Positions 30,100-38,355 of a stretch of 64,000 nt of DNA are shown in pieces. Below the pieces are notes generated by a model. The model did not search any database. It saw nothing but the letters and a program-made list of their open reading frames with translations, and was not told the origin of the DNA. Position 1 is the stretch's first letter, and every line of letters begins with the position of its first letter. A program made the position numbers and the translations under genes. This DNA is from Pectobacterium carotovorum (GTDB taxonomy: Bacteria; Pseudomonadota; Gammaproteobacteria; Enterobacterales; Enterobacteriaceae): contig NZ_JAXAFK010000001.1 of NCBI RefSeq assembly GCF_033898505.1, forward strand, positions 372,001 to 436,000. The letters are read 5' to 3'.

Positions 30100-32133
30100 A
30101 TGAAAGACATTAATATTGAAATCAATGTTTGTGACAGTACAGGCAAATCAACATGTACCGTTCATCCTCATACCTGCTGCCATTCAGATCATGGCGGCAA
30201 TCAAGAACCCGGCGTCTCCGGCGTTACCTCCGTATTCGGGCGTACCGGTGTTGTCACTGCACAGCCAGGCGACTATACAGCCGATCAGATTACCGAAACC
30301 GCCACCAGAAAATTTGCCACACCGGATGAAAAGGCGGTCTGGAATGCAAAGCAGGATGCATTACTCTCTGGCACCACTATCCGTACGCTCTTTGGCCAGT
30401 CGCTGCTGGGCAGCGGTGATATCTCACTGACGCCAGCGCAAATGGGCGTTGCGGCCGCGGATCACTCGCACACCACCGCGGAACTCACTGACTACACACA
30501 AAAAACGAAGCAGCTTATTCATTCCTCGCTGGAAGCCGGTGCGGGCGTGACGCTGAGCTATAACCCGGTGGATGAGAAAACCATTATCAGCGCGGTGGGT
30601 GGTTCGGGCACAGGCGGTTCTGGCTATATTGTTGCCGATCGTCAGGGTGCAACAGCGGGACAAAATCATGCATTCAGCATTAGCCCACAAAGTACGTTTA
30701 ATCTCGCAGCATACGCGCTGAAAGAAGTCGCAGGCGCGGTGAATCAGACTTATGTGGTGGATGATTTCAATGCGTCGAGTGAGCCTAATTACAACGCGAC
30801 CAATGACGTTATTTTTGACGGTATAGCCAGCCTTTATACCGGTTCAAATTATCAATTAGTCCCGGATGGAAAATTTTACGCTGCCGAAATAAAAGCGGAT
30901 GGAAAGGCGATAAGCATTCTTCAGAAAACACCGACCGTATCAGCAACGGTGGAAAGCATTATTCCTGTAATGACGGCTAATAACGCGCCAGCAGGCTACG
31001 AAGCAATCGCAAGTTCAAACAGCAGAGATCCTGGGGCTGGGTCTGCAATATATAAAGCTTTTAACCGATCTCAGGTTGGGGGAACTGATTCATGGACTAG
31101 CGATGGTGCGCCTTCTGTCTCATCGCCGCAATGGGTTGGCGTAAAACTCCCTGCGCCCGCGCTTGCGAAAGGCTATTCCGTTGTGACCCGTAATCAGTCT
31201 GGGTATTCAAACTCGCCGCGTACCTGGACGTTTCAGGGGAGTCATGATGGGGTTACGTGGGCAGTATTGCATACGATTACAAATGATACCCAGAATACGC
31301 CTGGTCAGAAACGCACGTATGTCATTAATAACGATATCAGCTATCAATATTATCGTATTCATATCACACTTGCGAATTATGGGATTTTATCATCATTTGT
31401 CGGCGTTGATGAATTAGAAATTTACGAGTCCCTGGATAAGTTTGTAATTAACTACGGCGGTAAAAATTACGGTGTCAATAATGGCTCATTGAAAGAGATT
31501 GACGGTGAGTTAACAGCGGAAAAAATTAGTGCTCAGGGAATTAGCAGTGTCAGTAACCTGACGTCACTCTTCACTAGCTCAGTCAAAGTCATCTCAAATT
31601 CAGAAATGAATATTGAGACGAAATACACGCCACACTCGCAGATCCTGACCCAGTCAGCATTGGCTTCATTAGTCAGTTATGGCCAGATTAATGCCGCAAC
31701 GTTAACGGCAACGCAGACAGGCAACGGTAAAGTGCGTGTCGCCGTGACGCGGGATTTGGTGAAGTGGCATGTCTTGCGGAACGGCGTGTGGGTTGATGTT
31801 GGTGCGCTGTCAGCCGATACGGCGGGGGCAACGACGTTGATTGCAGACGGCATGACACCAGCTGAGCTCGGCGCTATTACGGCGGCACAGTGGACGCAGC
31901 TGTTCTCATCCAATAACGGCGTGCCGGACTCGCTTGCCTTTGCGTTCGCGCTTGATATCACCGATCCGGCAGCAGATGTCGCGACGATTGACCAGTTGGT
32001 GCTGAACGTTAACGATGCGTCCAACTGGAAAGTGCAGTCCCCCGCGGAAGTGGAGATCCGCTGGCGCACTGACAGCGTGACATTCCGTACCGTAACGGCA
32101 GGCAATTACAAACTGGCGTATCAGGTTCCATAA
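30100..32133 (+). CDS. Fibre-like F5/8 type C (discoidin) protein, array copy 3
   Basis: 677 residues, same architecture. The head has lost six codons relative to copy 2 (TVHPHTCC in place of TVHPPIQVNPHTCC), a loss shared with copy 4. The discoidin domain is again distinct (IYKAFNRSQVGGTDSWTS, PQWVGVKLPAP, TWTFQGSHDGVTWAVLHTI, YYRIHITLANYG, VDELEIYES). About 230 bases before the variable part are identical to copy 2 (28362-28593 against about 30570-30803), then the two separate sharply. ATG 30100 chosen as for copy 2. Confidence 0.8.
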   Translation: MKDINIEINVCDSTGKSTCTVHPHTCCHSDHGGNQEPGVSGVTSVFGRTGVVTAQPGDYTADQITETATRKFATPDEKAVWNAKQDALLSGTTIRTLFGQSLLGSGDISLTPAQMGVAAADHSHTTAELTDYTQKTKQLIHSSLEAGAGVTLSYNPVDEKTIISAVGGSGTGGSGYIVADRQGATAGQNHAFSISPQSTFNLAAYALKEVAGAVNQTYVVDDFNASSEPNYNATNDVIFDGIASLYTGSNYQLVPDGKFYAAEIKADGKAISILQKTPTVSATVESIIPVMTANNAPAGYEAIASSNSRDPGAGSAIYKAFNRSQVGGTDSWTSDGAPSVSSPQWVGVKLPAPALAKGYSVVTRNQSGYSNSPRTWTFQGSHDGVTWAVLHTITNDTQNTPGQKRTYVINNDISYQYYRIHITLANYGILSSFVGVDELEIYESLDKFVINYGGKNYGVNNGSLKEIDGELTAEKISAQGISSVSNLTSLFTSSVKVISNSEMNIETKYTPHSQILTQSALASLVSYGQINAATLTATQTGNGKVRVAVTRDLVKWHVLRNGVWVDVGALSADTAGATTLIADGMTPAELGAITAAQWTQLFSSNNGVPDSLAFAFALDITDPAADVATIDQLVLNVNDASNWKVQSPAEVEIRWRTDSVTFRTVTAGNYKLAYQVP

Positions 32134-32158
32134 TTCGCCTCTCGATTATCTATTCCAA

Positions 32159-32183
32159 TGGCCGCTATTTTGCGGCCATTTTT
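32159..32183 (+). terminator. Terminator of array gene 3
   Basis: TGGCCGC / GCGGCCA with a six-base loop followed by TTTTTGC. Confidence 0.9.
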
Positions 32184-32220
32184 GCTTCTGTATTTTATAT
32201 AAAAGGAAACGATGGATTAG

Positions 32221-32286
32221 TAAAGTGCGTTGAAATAATACATTGGGAAAATAAGTGATACTCCTTATTCCCTTGATTAATGGAGT
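32221..32286 (+). promoter_or_regulatory. Conserved 5' element of fibre-array gene 4
   Basis: The palindrome is partly decayed (TAAAGTGCGTTG, 32221-32232), while ACTCC (32260-32264) and GGAGT (32282-32286) keep the 17-base spacing. The distance to the ATG is the same as in the other copies. Confidence 0.5.
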
Positions 32287-32296
32287 CATCAATACC

Positions 32297-34294
32297 ATGA
32301 AAGATATCAATATTGAAATTAATGTTTGTGACAGCACAGGCAAATCAACCTATACCGTTCATCCTCATACCTGCTGCCATTCAGATCATAGCGGTGGGCA
32401 AGAGCCTGGCGTTTCCGGCGTTACCTCCGTATTCGGGCGTACCGGCATCGTAACCGCACAAGCTGGCGACTATACGGCCGATCAGATTACTGAAACGGCT
32501 ACCAGAAAATTTGCCTCGCCGGATGAAAAAACGGCCTGGAATGCAAAGCAGGATGCATTACTCTCTGGCTCCACTATCCGCACTGTCTTTGGTCAATCGC
32601 TGCTGGGTAGCGGTGATGTTTCACCAACGCCAGCACAAATGGGCGTTGCGGCCGTAGGACATACTCATACTACGGCGGATATCACTGACTACACGCCAAA
32701 AACGAAGCAGCTTATTCATTCCTCACTGGAGGCCGGAGTAGGCGTAACGCTGAATTATAACCCGGCGAATGAGAAAACCATCATCAGCGCGGTAGGCGGT
32801 TCTGGCGCAGGCGATTCGGGCTATATCGTTGCCGATCGCCAGGGCGCAACGGCAGGGCAAAATCATGTGTTCAGCATTAGCCCACAAAATACATTTAATC
32901 TCGCGGCGTATGCGCTGAAAGAAGAAGTCGGTACGGCGAATCAGACTTACGTTGTTGATGATTTTAATACGTCGAGTGAACAAAGTTATAACGCGACGAA
33001 TGCGGTTATGTTTGGTGATCTACTACATCTTTACACCGGTGTATCGGTACAGCTGGAAAAAGACGGTGAGTTTTATTCATCGCCAGTTCGCGCGGATGGG
33101 AGATTTATCTCGATCGAGCTACCTGATGTTAAAAGTAATATTATCCCTACAATGTCTGCAAATGATTACGAAGGGTTTAGTGCTGCATCCAGTAGTCAAT
33201 TAAATGAAAACTCACCAGCATATAAGGCTATGAATGGCACAACAATAAACAATCTTGATGCGTGGTGGTCATCAAAAAAACCAACATCAGAATTTCCCCA
33301 ATGGATACAGGTGAAATGCCCGAATCCAACCAAGACTGATGGGTTACGAATAACCAACATGAATACCCCGTATGCCAATGACTTGGCATCACCAAAGTCA
33401 TTTCTATTACAAGGGAGTAATGATGGGGTAATTTGGGATGAAATATATTCAGTAGTTAATGATAGTCGAAATGGTAATCAACAGCTGCGAGAGTGGTCAT
33501 TCCCCAAAAGTGAAGCGTATATTTACTTTAGGCTTAATATAACCGATAGCAATGGTAGTGGTAACTTTGTCCAAATTGGAGACCTGAAATTACTTTCAGC
33601 TAATGATAGTGTTCTGATAAAAACAGGAACAGGAGAATATTTTACGGCGAGTAACGGTATGTTATTTCCGGCTGAATTAAAACCATTTAATGGATTTTCC
33701 GATAGCGGGAAAATCATGGCATCACAGCTGGTTGGAAAATTACCGATATCTATTGTGTCCACATCTCAGCTGAATGTGCCAGTGAAATACGCACCTTACT
33801 CACAAATAGCAATTCAAAAATCACTGACGTCCGCAGTATGGTCACAGATTAATTCCGCAACGCTAGCAGCCACACAGACAGGTAATGGTAAAGTGCGTGT
33901 CGCCGTGACGCGGGATTTAGTGAATTGGCATGTCTTGCGGAACGGGGCGTGGGTTGATGTTGGTGCGCTGTCAGCCGATACGGCGGGGGCAACGGCGTTG
34001 ATTGCAGACGGTATGACGCCAACTGAACTCGGTTCCATTACGGCGGCCCAGTGGACGCAGCTGTTTTCATCCAATAACGGCGTGCCGGACTCACTTGCCT
34101 TTGCGTTCGCGCTTGATATCACCGATCCAGCGACAGACGCTGCGACGATTGACCGACTGGTGCTGAATGTTAACGACGAGTCCAACTGGAAAGTGCAGTC
34201 CCCTGCGGAAGTGGAGATCCGCTGGCGTACCGATAGCGTGACATTCCGCACTGCGACGGCAGGCAATTACAAACTGGCGTATCAGGTTCCGTAA
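32297..34294 (+). CDS. Fibre-like F5/8 type C (discoidin) protein, array copy 4
   Basis: 665 residues, same architecture, with the most diverged N-terminal half (linker reduced to GGSGAGDSG; cysteine pair reduced, STGKSTYTVH). The middle again fits a discoidin domain: AYKAMNGTTINNLDAWWSSK, FPQWIQVKCP, GLRITNMN, SFLLQGSNDGVIWDEIYSV, YFRLNITDSNGSGNFVQIGD. The C-terminal 150 residues are close to the other three. ATG 32297 chosen by alignment. It is the last gene of the array; btsT follows after its terminator. Confidence 0.8.
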   Translation: MKDINIEINVCDSTGKSTYTVHPHTCCHSDHSGGQEPGVSGVTSVFGRTGIVTAQAGDYTADQITETATRKFASPDEKTAWNAKQDALLSGSTIRTVFGQSLLGSGDVSPTPAQMGVAAVGHTHTTADITDYTPKTKQLIHSSLEAGVGVTLNYNPANEKTIISAVGGSGAGDSGYIVADRQGATAGQNHVFSISPQNTFNLAAYALKEEVGTANQTYVVDDFNTSSEQSYNATNAVMFGDLLHLYTGVSVQLEKDGEFYSSPVRADGRFISIELPDVKSNIIPTMSANDYEGFSAASSSQLNENSPAYKAMNGTTINNLDAWWSSKKPTSEFPQWIQVKCPNPTKTDGLRITNMNTPYANDLASPKSFLLQGSNDGVIWDEIYSVVNDSRNGNQQLREWSFPKSEAYIYFRLNITDSNGSGNFVQIGDLKLLSANDSVLIKTGTGEYFTASNGMLFPAELKPFNGFSDSGKIMASQLVGKLPISIVSTSQLNVPVKYAPYSQIAIQKSLTSAVWSQINSATLAATQTGNGKVRVAVTRDLVNWHVLRNGAWVDVGALSADTAGATALIADGMTPTELGSITAAQWTQLFSSNNGVPDSLAFAFALDITDPATDAATIDRLVLNVNDESNWKVQSPAEVEIRWRTDSVTFRTATAGNYKLAYQVP

Positions 34295-34320
34295 TCGCGC
34301 ACCACATTCAACGTGCTACT

Positions 34321-34343
34321 GGCCGCGAACTTCGCGGCCTTTT
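34321..34343 (+). terminator. Terminator of array gene 4
   Basis: GGCCGCGAA / TTCGCGGCC with a very tight turn (effective loop GAACTTC) followed by TTTTC. The remaining 34344-34581 stretch shows no gene and must hold the btsT promoter. Confidence 0.88.
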
Positions 34344-34581
34344 CTTCTCCGACCCATTTATCCCTGCCACTTAGCGCGTCATTCTAACCGCTTAACTCGC
34401 TATTCTGCCGCCTACCCAAATACCCGCCCCACGCGCGTACGCGATGACGTAATGTGCCGCCACGATTTTCCTTTATCCAAAATACGCGATGGCCTGCGTT
34501 ATCGCGCAACGTCTTACCAGGGTTTCTTTTTCCACAGCTAACAAAATCAAACGATTGTAATTTTTAATTGAAGGATGTCTT

Positions 34582-36735
34582 ATGAAGAGCAGTTCCATTC
34601 TTAAACACATCCCCTGGATGATTCTTGGAATCATCGGGGCTGCCTGCCTCGGCGTAGTCGCACTACGTCGCGGTGAGCATGTCAGTGCATTATGGATTAT
34701 TGTTGCTTCTGTCGCCGTTTACCTCGTGGCCTATCGATACTACAGCCTGTATATCGCACAGAAAGTCATGAAGTTGGATCCGACCAGAGCAACTCCTGCC
34801 GTTGTTAATAACGACGGTCTTAACTATGTGCCGACGAACCGTAACGTCCTGTTCGGGCACCACTTTGCCGCTATCGCTGGTGCAGGCCCGCTGGTTGGGC
34901 CGGTACTGGCCGCGCAGGTCGGTTACTTGCCGGGCACCTTATGGCTGCTGGCAGGGGTAGTGCTGGCAGGTGCAGTACAGGACTTCATGGTTCTGTTTAT
35001 TTCAACCCGCCGTAATGGCGCGTCGCTAGGCGAAATCGTTAAGAAAGAGCTGGGCCCTGTACCGGGTACGATTGCGCTGTTCGGCTGCTTCCTGATCATG
35101 ATCATTATTCTTGCCGTACTGGCGCTGATTGTGGTGAAAGCACTGGCAGAAAGTCCATGGGGCGTCTTTACCGTTTGTTCAACGGTGCCGATCGCGCTGT
35201 TTATGGGCATTTACATGCGCTTTATCCGTCCGGGTAAAGTCGGTGAAGTCTCAGTGATGGGTATCGTGCTGCTGGTCTTGGCGATCTGGTTCGGCGGCGT
35301 GGTTGCACATGACCCGTACTGGGGCCCGGCGCTGACCTTCAAAGATACGACGATTACCTATACGCTGATTGGCTATGCTTTCGTGTCCGCACTGCTGCCA
35401 GTATGGTTGATTCTGGCTCCGCGTGACTATCTGGCAACCTTCCTGAAAATTGGTGTCATCGTCGGTCTGGCGATTGGTATCGTGATCCTGAATCCGGATC
35501 TGAAAATGCCAGCGGTAACGCAGTTTGTCGATGGCACCGGCCCGGTCTGGAAAGGTACGCTGTTCCCGTTCCTGTTTATTACTATCGCCTGTGGCGCCGT
35601 ATCTGGCTTCCACGCGCTGATTGCGTCCGGTACCACACCGAAACTGCTGGCTAACGAAAACGATGCTCGCTTCATCGGCTACGGCGCCATGCTGATGGAA
35701 TCGTTCGTTGCGGTGATGGCGCTGGTTGCGGCATCTATTATCGAACCCGGTCTGTACTTCGCGATGAACACCCCGCCAGCGGCGCTGGGTATTACGATGC
35801 CGGATCTGCACCGACTGGGCACGGCGGATGCGCCGATGATCCTGGCGCAGTTGCAGGACGTATCCGCCCACGCGGCGGCGACCGTTAGCTCCTGGGGCTT
35901 CGTAATTTCTCCAGAGCAGATTCTGCAAACGGCGAAAGATATCGGTGAACCTTCCGTTCTGAACCGTGCAGGCGGTGCACCAACGCTGGCTGTTGGTATC
36001 GCACACGTGTTCCACCAGATCATTCCTGGTGCCGACATGGGCTTCTGGTATCACTTCGGTATTCTGTTTGAAGCGCTGTTCATTCTGACCGCGTTGGATG
36101 CAGGCACACGTGCTGGCCGCTTCATGTTGCAGGATCTGTTGGGTAACTTCGTTCCGTTCCTGAAGAAAACCGACTCTCTGATCGCAGGCATCATCGGTAC
36201 GGCGGGCTGTGTCGGCCTGTGGGGTTACCTGCTGTATCAAGGCGTGGTCGATCCGCTGGGCGGCGTGAAGAGCCTGTGGCCGTTGTTCGGTATCTCTAAC
36301 CAGATGCTGGCTGCCGTAGCGCTGATTCTGGGTACGGTGATTCTGATTAAGATGAAACGGACACAGTACATCTGGGTAACGCTGCTTCCGGCGATTTGGC
36401 TGCTGATCTGTACGACCTGGGCTCTGGGTCTGAAACTGTTCAGCGACAACCCGCAGTTGGAAGGCTTCTTCTATATGGCGAACATGTTCAAGGGCAAAAT
36501 TGCGGAAGGCGGTGCTGACCTGAGCGCGCAGCAGATTGCGAACATGAACCATATCGTGACCAACAACTATACCAACGCCGGTCTGAGCATTCTGTTCCTG
36601 ATCGTGGTGTACAGCATTATTGCGTATGGTATTAAAGAGGCACTGGCCGCCCGTAAAGTGGCTGAACGTACCGATCAGGAAACGCCGTATGTACCGGTTC
36701 CTGAAGGTGGAGTGAAAGTCTCTTCCGGCCACTAA
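34582..36735 (+). CDS. btsT: BtsT (YjiY), pyruvate/proton symporter
   Basis: 717-residue inner-membrane transporter of the CstA family with about 18 membrane helices. It matches BtsT rather than CstA: near-identical length, the N-terminus KHIPWMILGIIGAACLGVVA and the C-terminus ETPYVPVPEGGVKVSSGH. In E. coli BtsT takes up pyruvate and is induced by the BtsS/BtsR system when nutrients become limiting. The next two genes, yjiX and yjiA, are its usual partners, which supports the call. A long antisense frame across this gene is a codon-bias shadow. Confidence 0.95.
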   Translation: MKSSSILKHIPWMILGIIGAACLGVVALRRGEHVSALWIIVASVAVYLVAYRYYSLYIAQKVMKLDPTRATPAVVNNDGLNYVPTNRNVLFGHHFAAIAGAGPLVGPVLAAQVGYLPGTLWLLAGVVLAGAVQDFMVLFISTRRNGASLGEIVKKELGPVPGTIALFGCFLIMIIILAVLALIVVKALAESPWGVFTVCSTVPIALFMGIYMRFIRPGKVGEVSVMGIVLLVLAIWFGGVVAHDPYWGPALTFKDTTITYTLIGYAFVSALLPVWLILAPRDYLATFLKIGVIVGLAIGIVILNPDLKMPAVTQFVDGTGPVWKGTLFPFLFITIACGAVSGFHALIASGTTPKLLANENDARFIGYGAMLMESFVAVMALVAASIIEPGLYFAMNTPPAALGITMPDLHRLGTADAPMILAQLQDVSAHAAATVSSWGFVISPEQILQTAKDIGEPSVLNRAGGAPTLAVGIAHVFHQIIPGADMGFWYHFGILFEALFILTALDAGTRAGRFMLQDLLGNFVPFLKKTDSLIAGIIGTAGCVGLWGYLLYQGVVDPLGGVKSLWPLFGISNQMLAAVALILGTVILIKMKRTQYIWVTLLPAIWLLICTTWALGLKLFSDNPQLEGFFYMANMFKGKIAEGGADLSAQQIANMNHIVTNNYTNAGLSILFLIVVYSIIAYGIKEALAARKVAERTDQETPYVPVPEGGVKVSSGH

Positions 36736-36802
36736 GTCACTCGCACCCGTCAGATTTTGCGAGACAGCTAGCAAGGCTGAATGTGAAAGATGACGGGTAC
36801 AG

Positions 36803-36843
36803 ATACCCTGTATAATGTATAACGTTATACAGGGTATTTTTTA
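36803..36843 (+). terminator. Hairpin terminator between btsT and yjiX
   Basis: ATACCCTGTATAA / TTATACAGGGTAT with a nine-base loop followed by TTTTTTAT. It probably ends most btsT transcripts, so yjiX-yjiA may be expressed by read-through or from an internal promoter. Confidence 0.88.
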
Positions 36844-36880
36844 TCTAGCCGCTATCGCAGGCGATGGTCTGGAGGTAATG

Positions 36881-37084
36881 ATGTTTGGCAATCTGGGAAA
36901 AGCAGGAAAATATTTGGGCCAGGCGGCGCGTATGCTGGTCGGTATGCCAGACTATGACACCTATGTGCAGCATATGCAGACCAACCACCCGGATAAACCT
37001 GTGATGACGTATGAAGAATTTTTCCGCGAACGCCAGCAGGCGCGTTACGGCGGAGATGGCAAAGGCGGGATGCGCTGCTGTTAA
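36881..37084 (+). CDS. yjiX: YjiX, DUF466 small protein
   Basis: 67-residue protein of the YbdD/YjiX family found next to CstA/BtsT transporters, function unclear. Starts [19 protein letters not shown] and ends [10 protein letters not shown] with the typical C-terminal cysteine pair. GGAGG at 36871-36875 favours ATG 36881 over the adjacent ATG 36878. Placed between btsT and yjiA as in E. coli. Confidence 0.94.
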   Translation: MFGNLGKAGKYLGQAARMLVGMPDYDTYVQHMQTNHPDKPVMTYEEFFRERQQARYGGDGKGGMRCC

Positions 37085-37100
37085 CGACTTGGAACCTGTT

Positions 37101-38102
37101 ATGACTCAACCTTTATCCTCTGATGTGGCAGCCCCCGTGTATGTCACTATTCTGACCGGTTTTCTCGGCGCGGGAAAAACCACCTTATTACGACATATCC
37201 TGAATGCCGATCACGGCTACAAAATCGCCGTGATTGAAAACGAATTCGGCGAAGTGCCGATTGATAATACGTTAATCGGCGAACGTGCCAGTCAGATTAC
37301 GACCCTGAGCAACGGTTGCATCTGCTGCACACAGTCCAATGAACTGGCCGATGCGCTGCTCGATCTGATCGACGGCGTGGATAACGGCACGTTGGATTTT
37401 GATCATGTCATCATTGAATGCACCGGTATGGCCGATCCGGGGCCGGTGGCGCAGACCTTCTTCTCGCGTGACGTTATCTGTGAACGCTTTGTTCTGGATG
37501 GGATTATCACGCTGGTGGATGCAGTACATGCGCAGCAACAGCTCGATCAGTTCACCATCGCCCAGTCGCAGATTGGCTATGCCGACCGCATACTGTTAAC
37601 CAAAACCGACGTGGCAACCGAAGACGAAACGCTGCTACCGCGTCTTCAGCGCATTAATGCGCGTGCGCCGATCTATCCGGTGGTGCATGGCGATATCGAT
37701 CTGAGCGTACTGTTTAACATCGACGGCTTTGTTCTCGGCGATAATGTGCTCAGTGACAAACTGGACGTGAAAACGCCAGTATTTCGTTTTATTGCCCCCA
37801 CGCAGAACAACGTCCAGTCGATCGTTGTGTATCTCGATAAGGCGGTTGAGCTTCAGTCTGTTTCCGATGTGATGGAAAACCTGCTGCTGCAATTCTCCGA
37901 TAATCTGCTGCGTTATAAAGGTATTCTGGCCATCAATGGTGATGACCGCCGCCTGCTGTTTCAGGGCGTTCAGCGCTTGTATAGCGCTGACTGGGACAGA
38001 GAATGGCAGCCTGATGAAGAAAGAAAGAGCGTTCTGGTGTTTATCGGTGTGGATTTACCTGAACAGGAAATCCGTGACGCTTTTGCTCGCCTGACGGCAT
38101 AG
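37101..38102 (+). CDS. yjiA: YjiA, COG0523-family GTPase
   Basis: 333-residue G3E-family P-loop GTPase (CobW/YjiA group), thought to be a metal-handling chaperone; in E. coli YjiA binds zinc and cobalt. Motifs: Walker A GFLGAGKTTLLR, the metal-binding CxCC within SNGCICCTQ, ECTGMADPGPV and the guanine motif LTKTD. A C-terminal CobW_C domain follows. An earlier in-frame start overlaps yjiX, but ATG 37101, 16 bases after the yjiX stop, matches the family start. Confidence 0.95.
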   Translation: MTQPLSSDVAAPVYVTILTGFLGAGKTTLLRHILNADHGYKIAVIENEFGEVPIDNTLIGERASQITTLSNGCICCTQSNELADALLDLIDGVDNGTLDFDHVIIECTGMADPGPVAQTFFSRDVICERFVLDGIITLVDAVHAQQQLDQFTIAQSQIGYADRILLTKTDVATEDETLLPRLQRINARAPIYPVVHGDIDLSVLFNIDGFVLGDNVLSDKLDVKTPVFRFIAPTQNNVQSIVVYLDKAVELQSVSDVMENLLLQFSDNLLRYKGILAINGDDRRLLFQGVQRLYSADWDREWQPDEERKSVLVFIGVDLPEQEIRDAFARLTA

Positions 38103-38319
38103 CATTACTCATCTTACCTGTGCTGGTCGCTCTGACCAGCACCACTCCTTATCCCGCTTACGTTGCTCACTATCTGACAGAACCGCATTCACCCTATGGC
38201 GATCGGCAAAATGTGAATAGGGCAATTGCACAGAAAAATTCATACCTTATTGTAATTATTACGAATACATCTAAAACGTGATCGCTTCTCGCTTTTTAAT
38301 TGAATGAGAGTGTTACTTT

Positions 38320-38338
38320 ATTAAAACGATATTTCATT
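38320..38338 (+). promoter_or_regulatory. Putative KdgR operator upstream of the polygalacturonase gene
   Basis: ATTAAAACGATATTTCATT matches the KdgR consensus AATRAAAYRNYRTTTYATT at 18 of 19 positions. It ends 17 bases before the ATG, so bound KdgR would cover the transcript start or ribosome-binding region. KdgR represses pectinolysis genes in soft-rot bacteria. The 38103-38319 stretch upstream holds no gene. Confidence 0.85.
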
Positions 38339-38355
38339 TTTTAGTGAGGTTAAGT

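Noticed and set aside
35251..36774. 507-codon minus-strand open frame
   Set aside because: Antisense to btsT throughout; composition is a mirror of the membrane protein's codon bias, with no motif and no ribosome-binding site.
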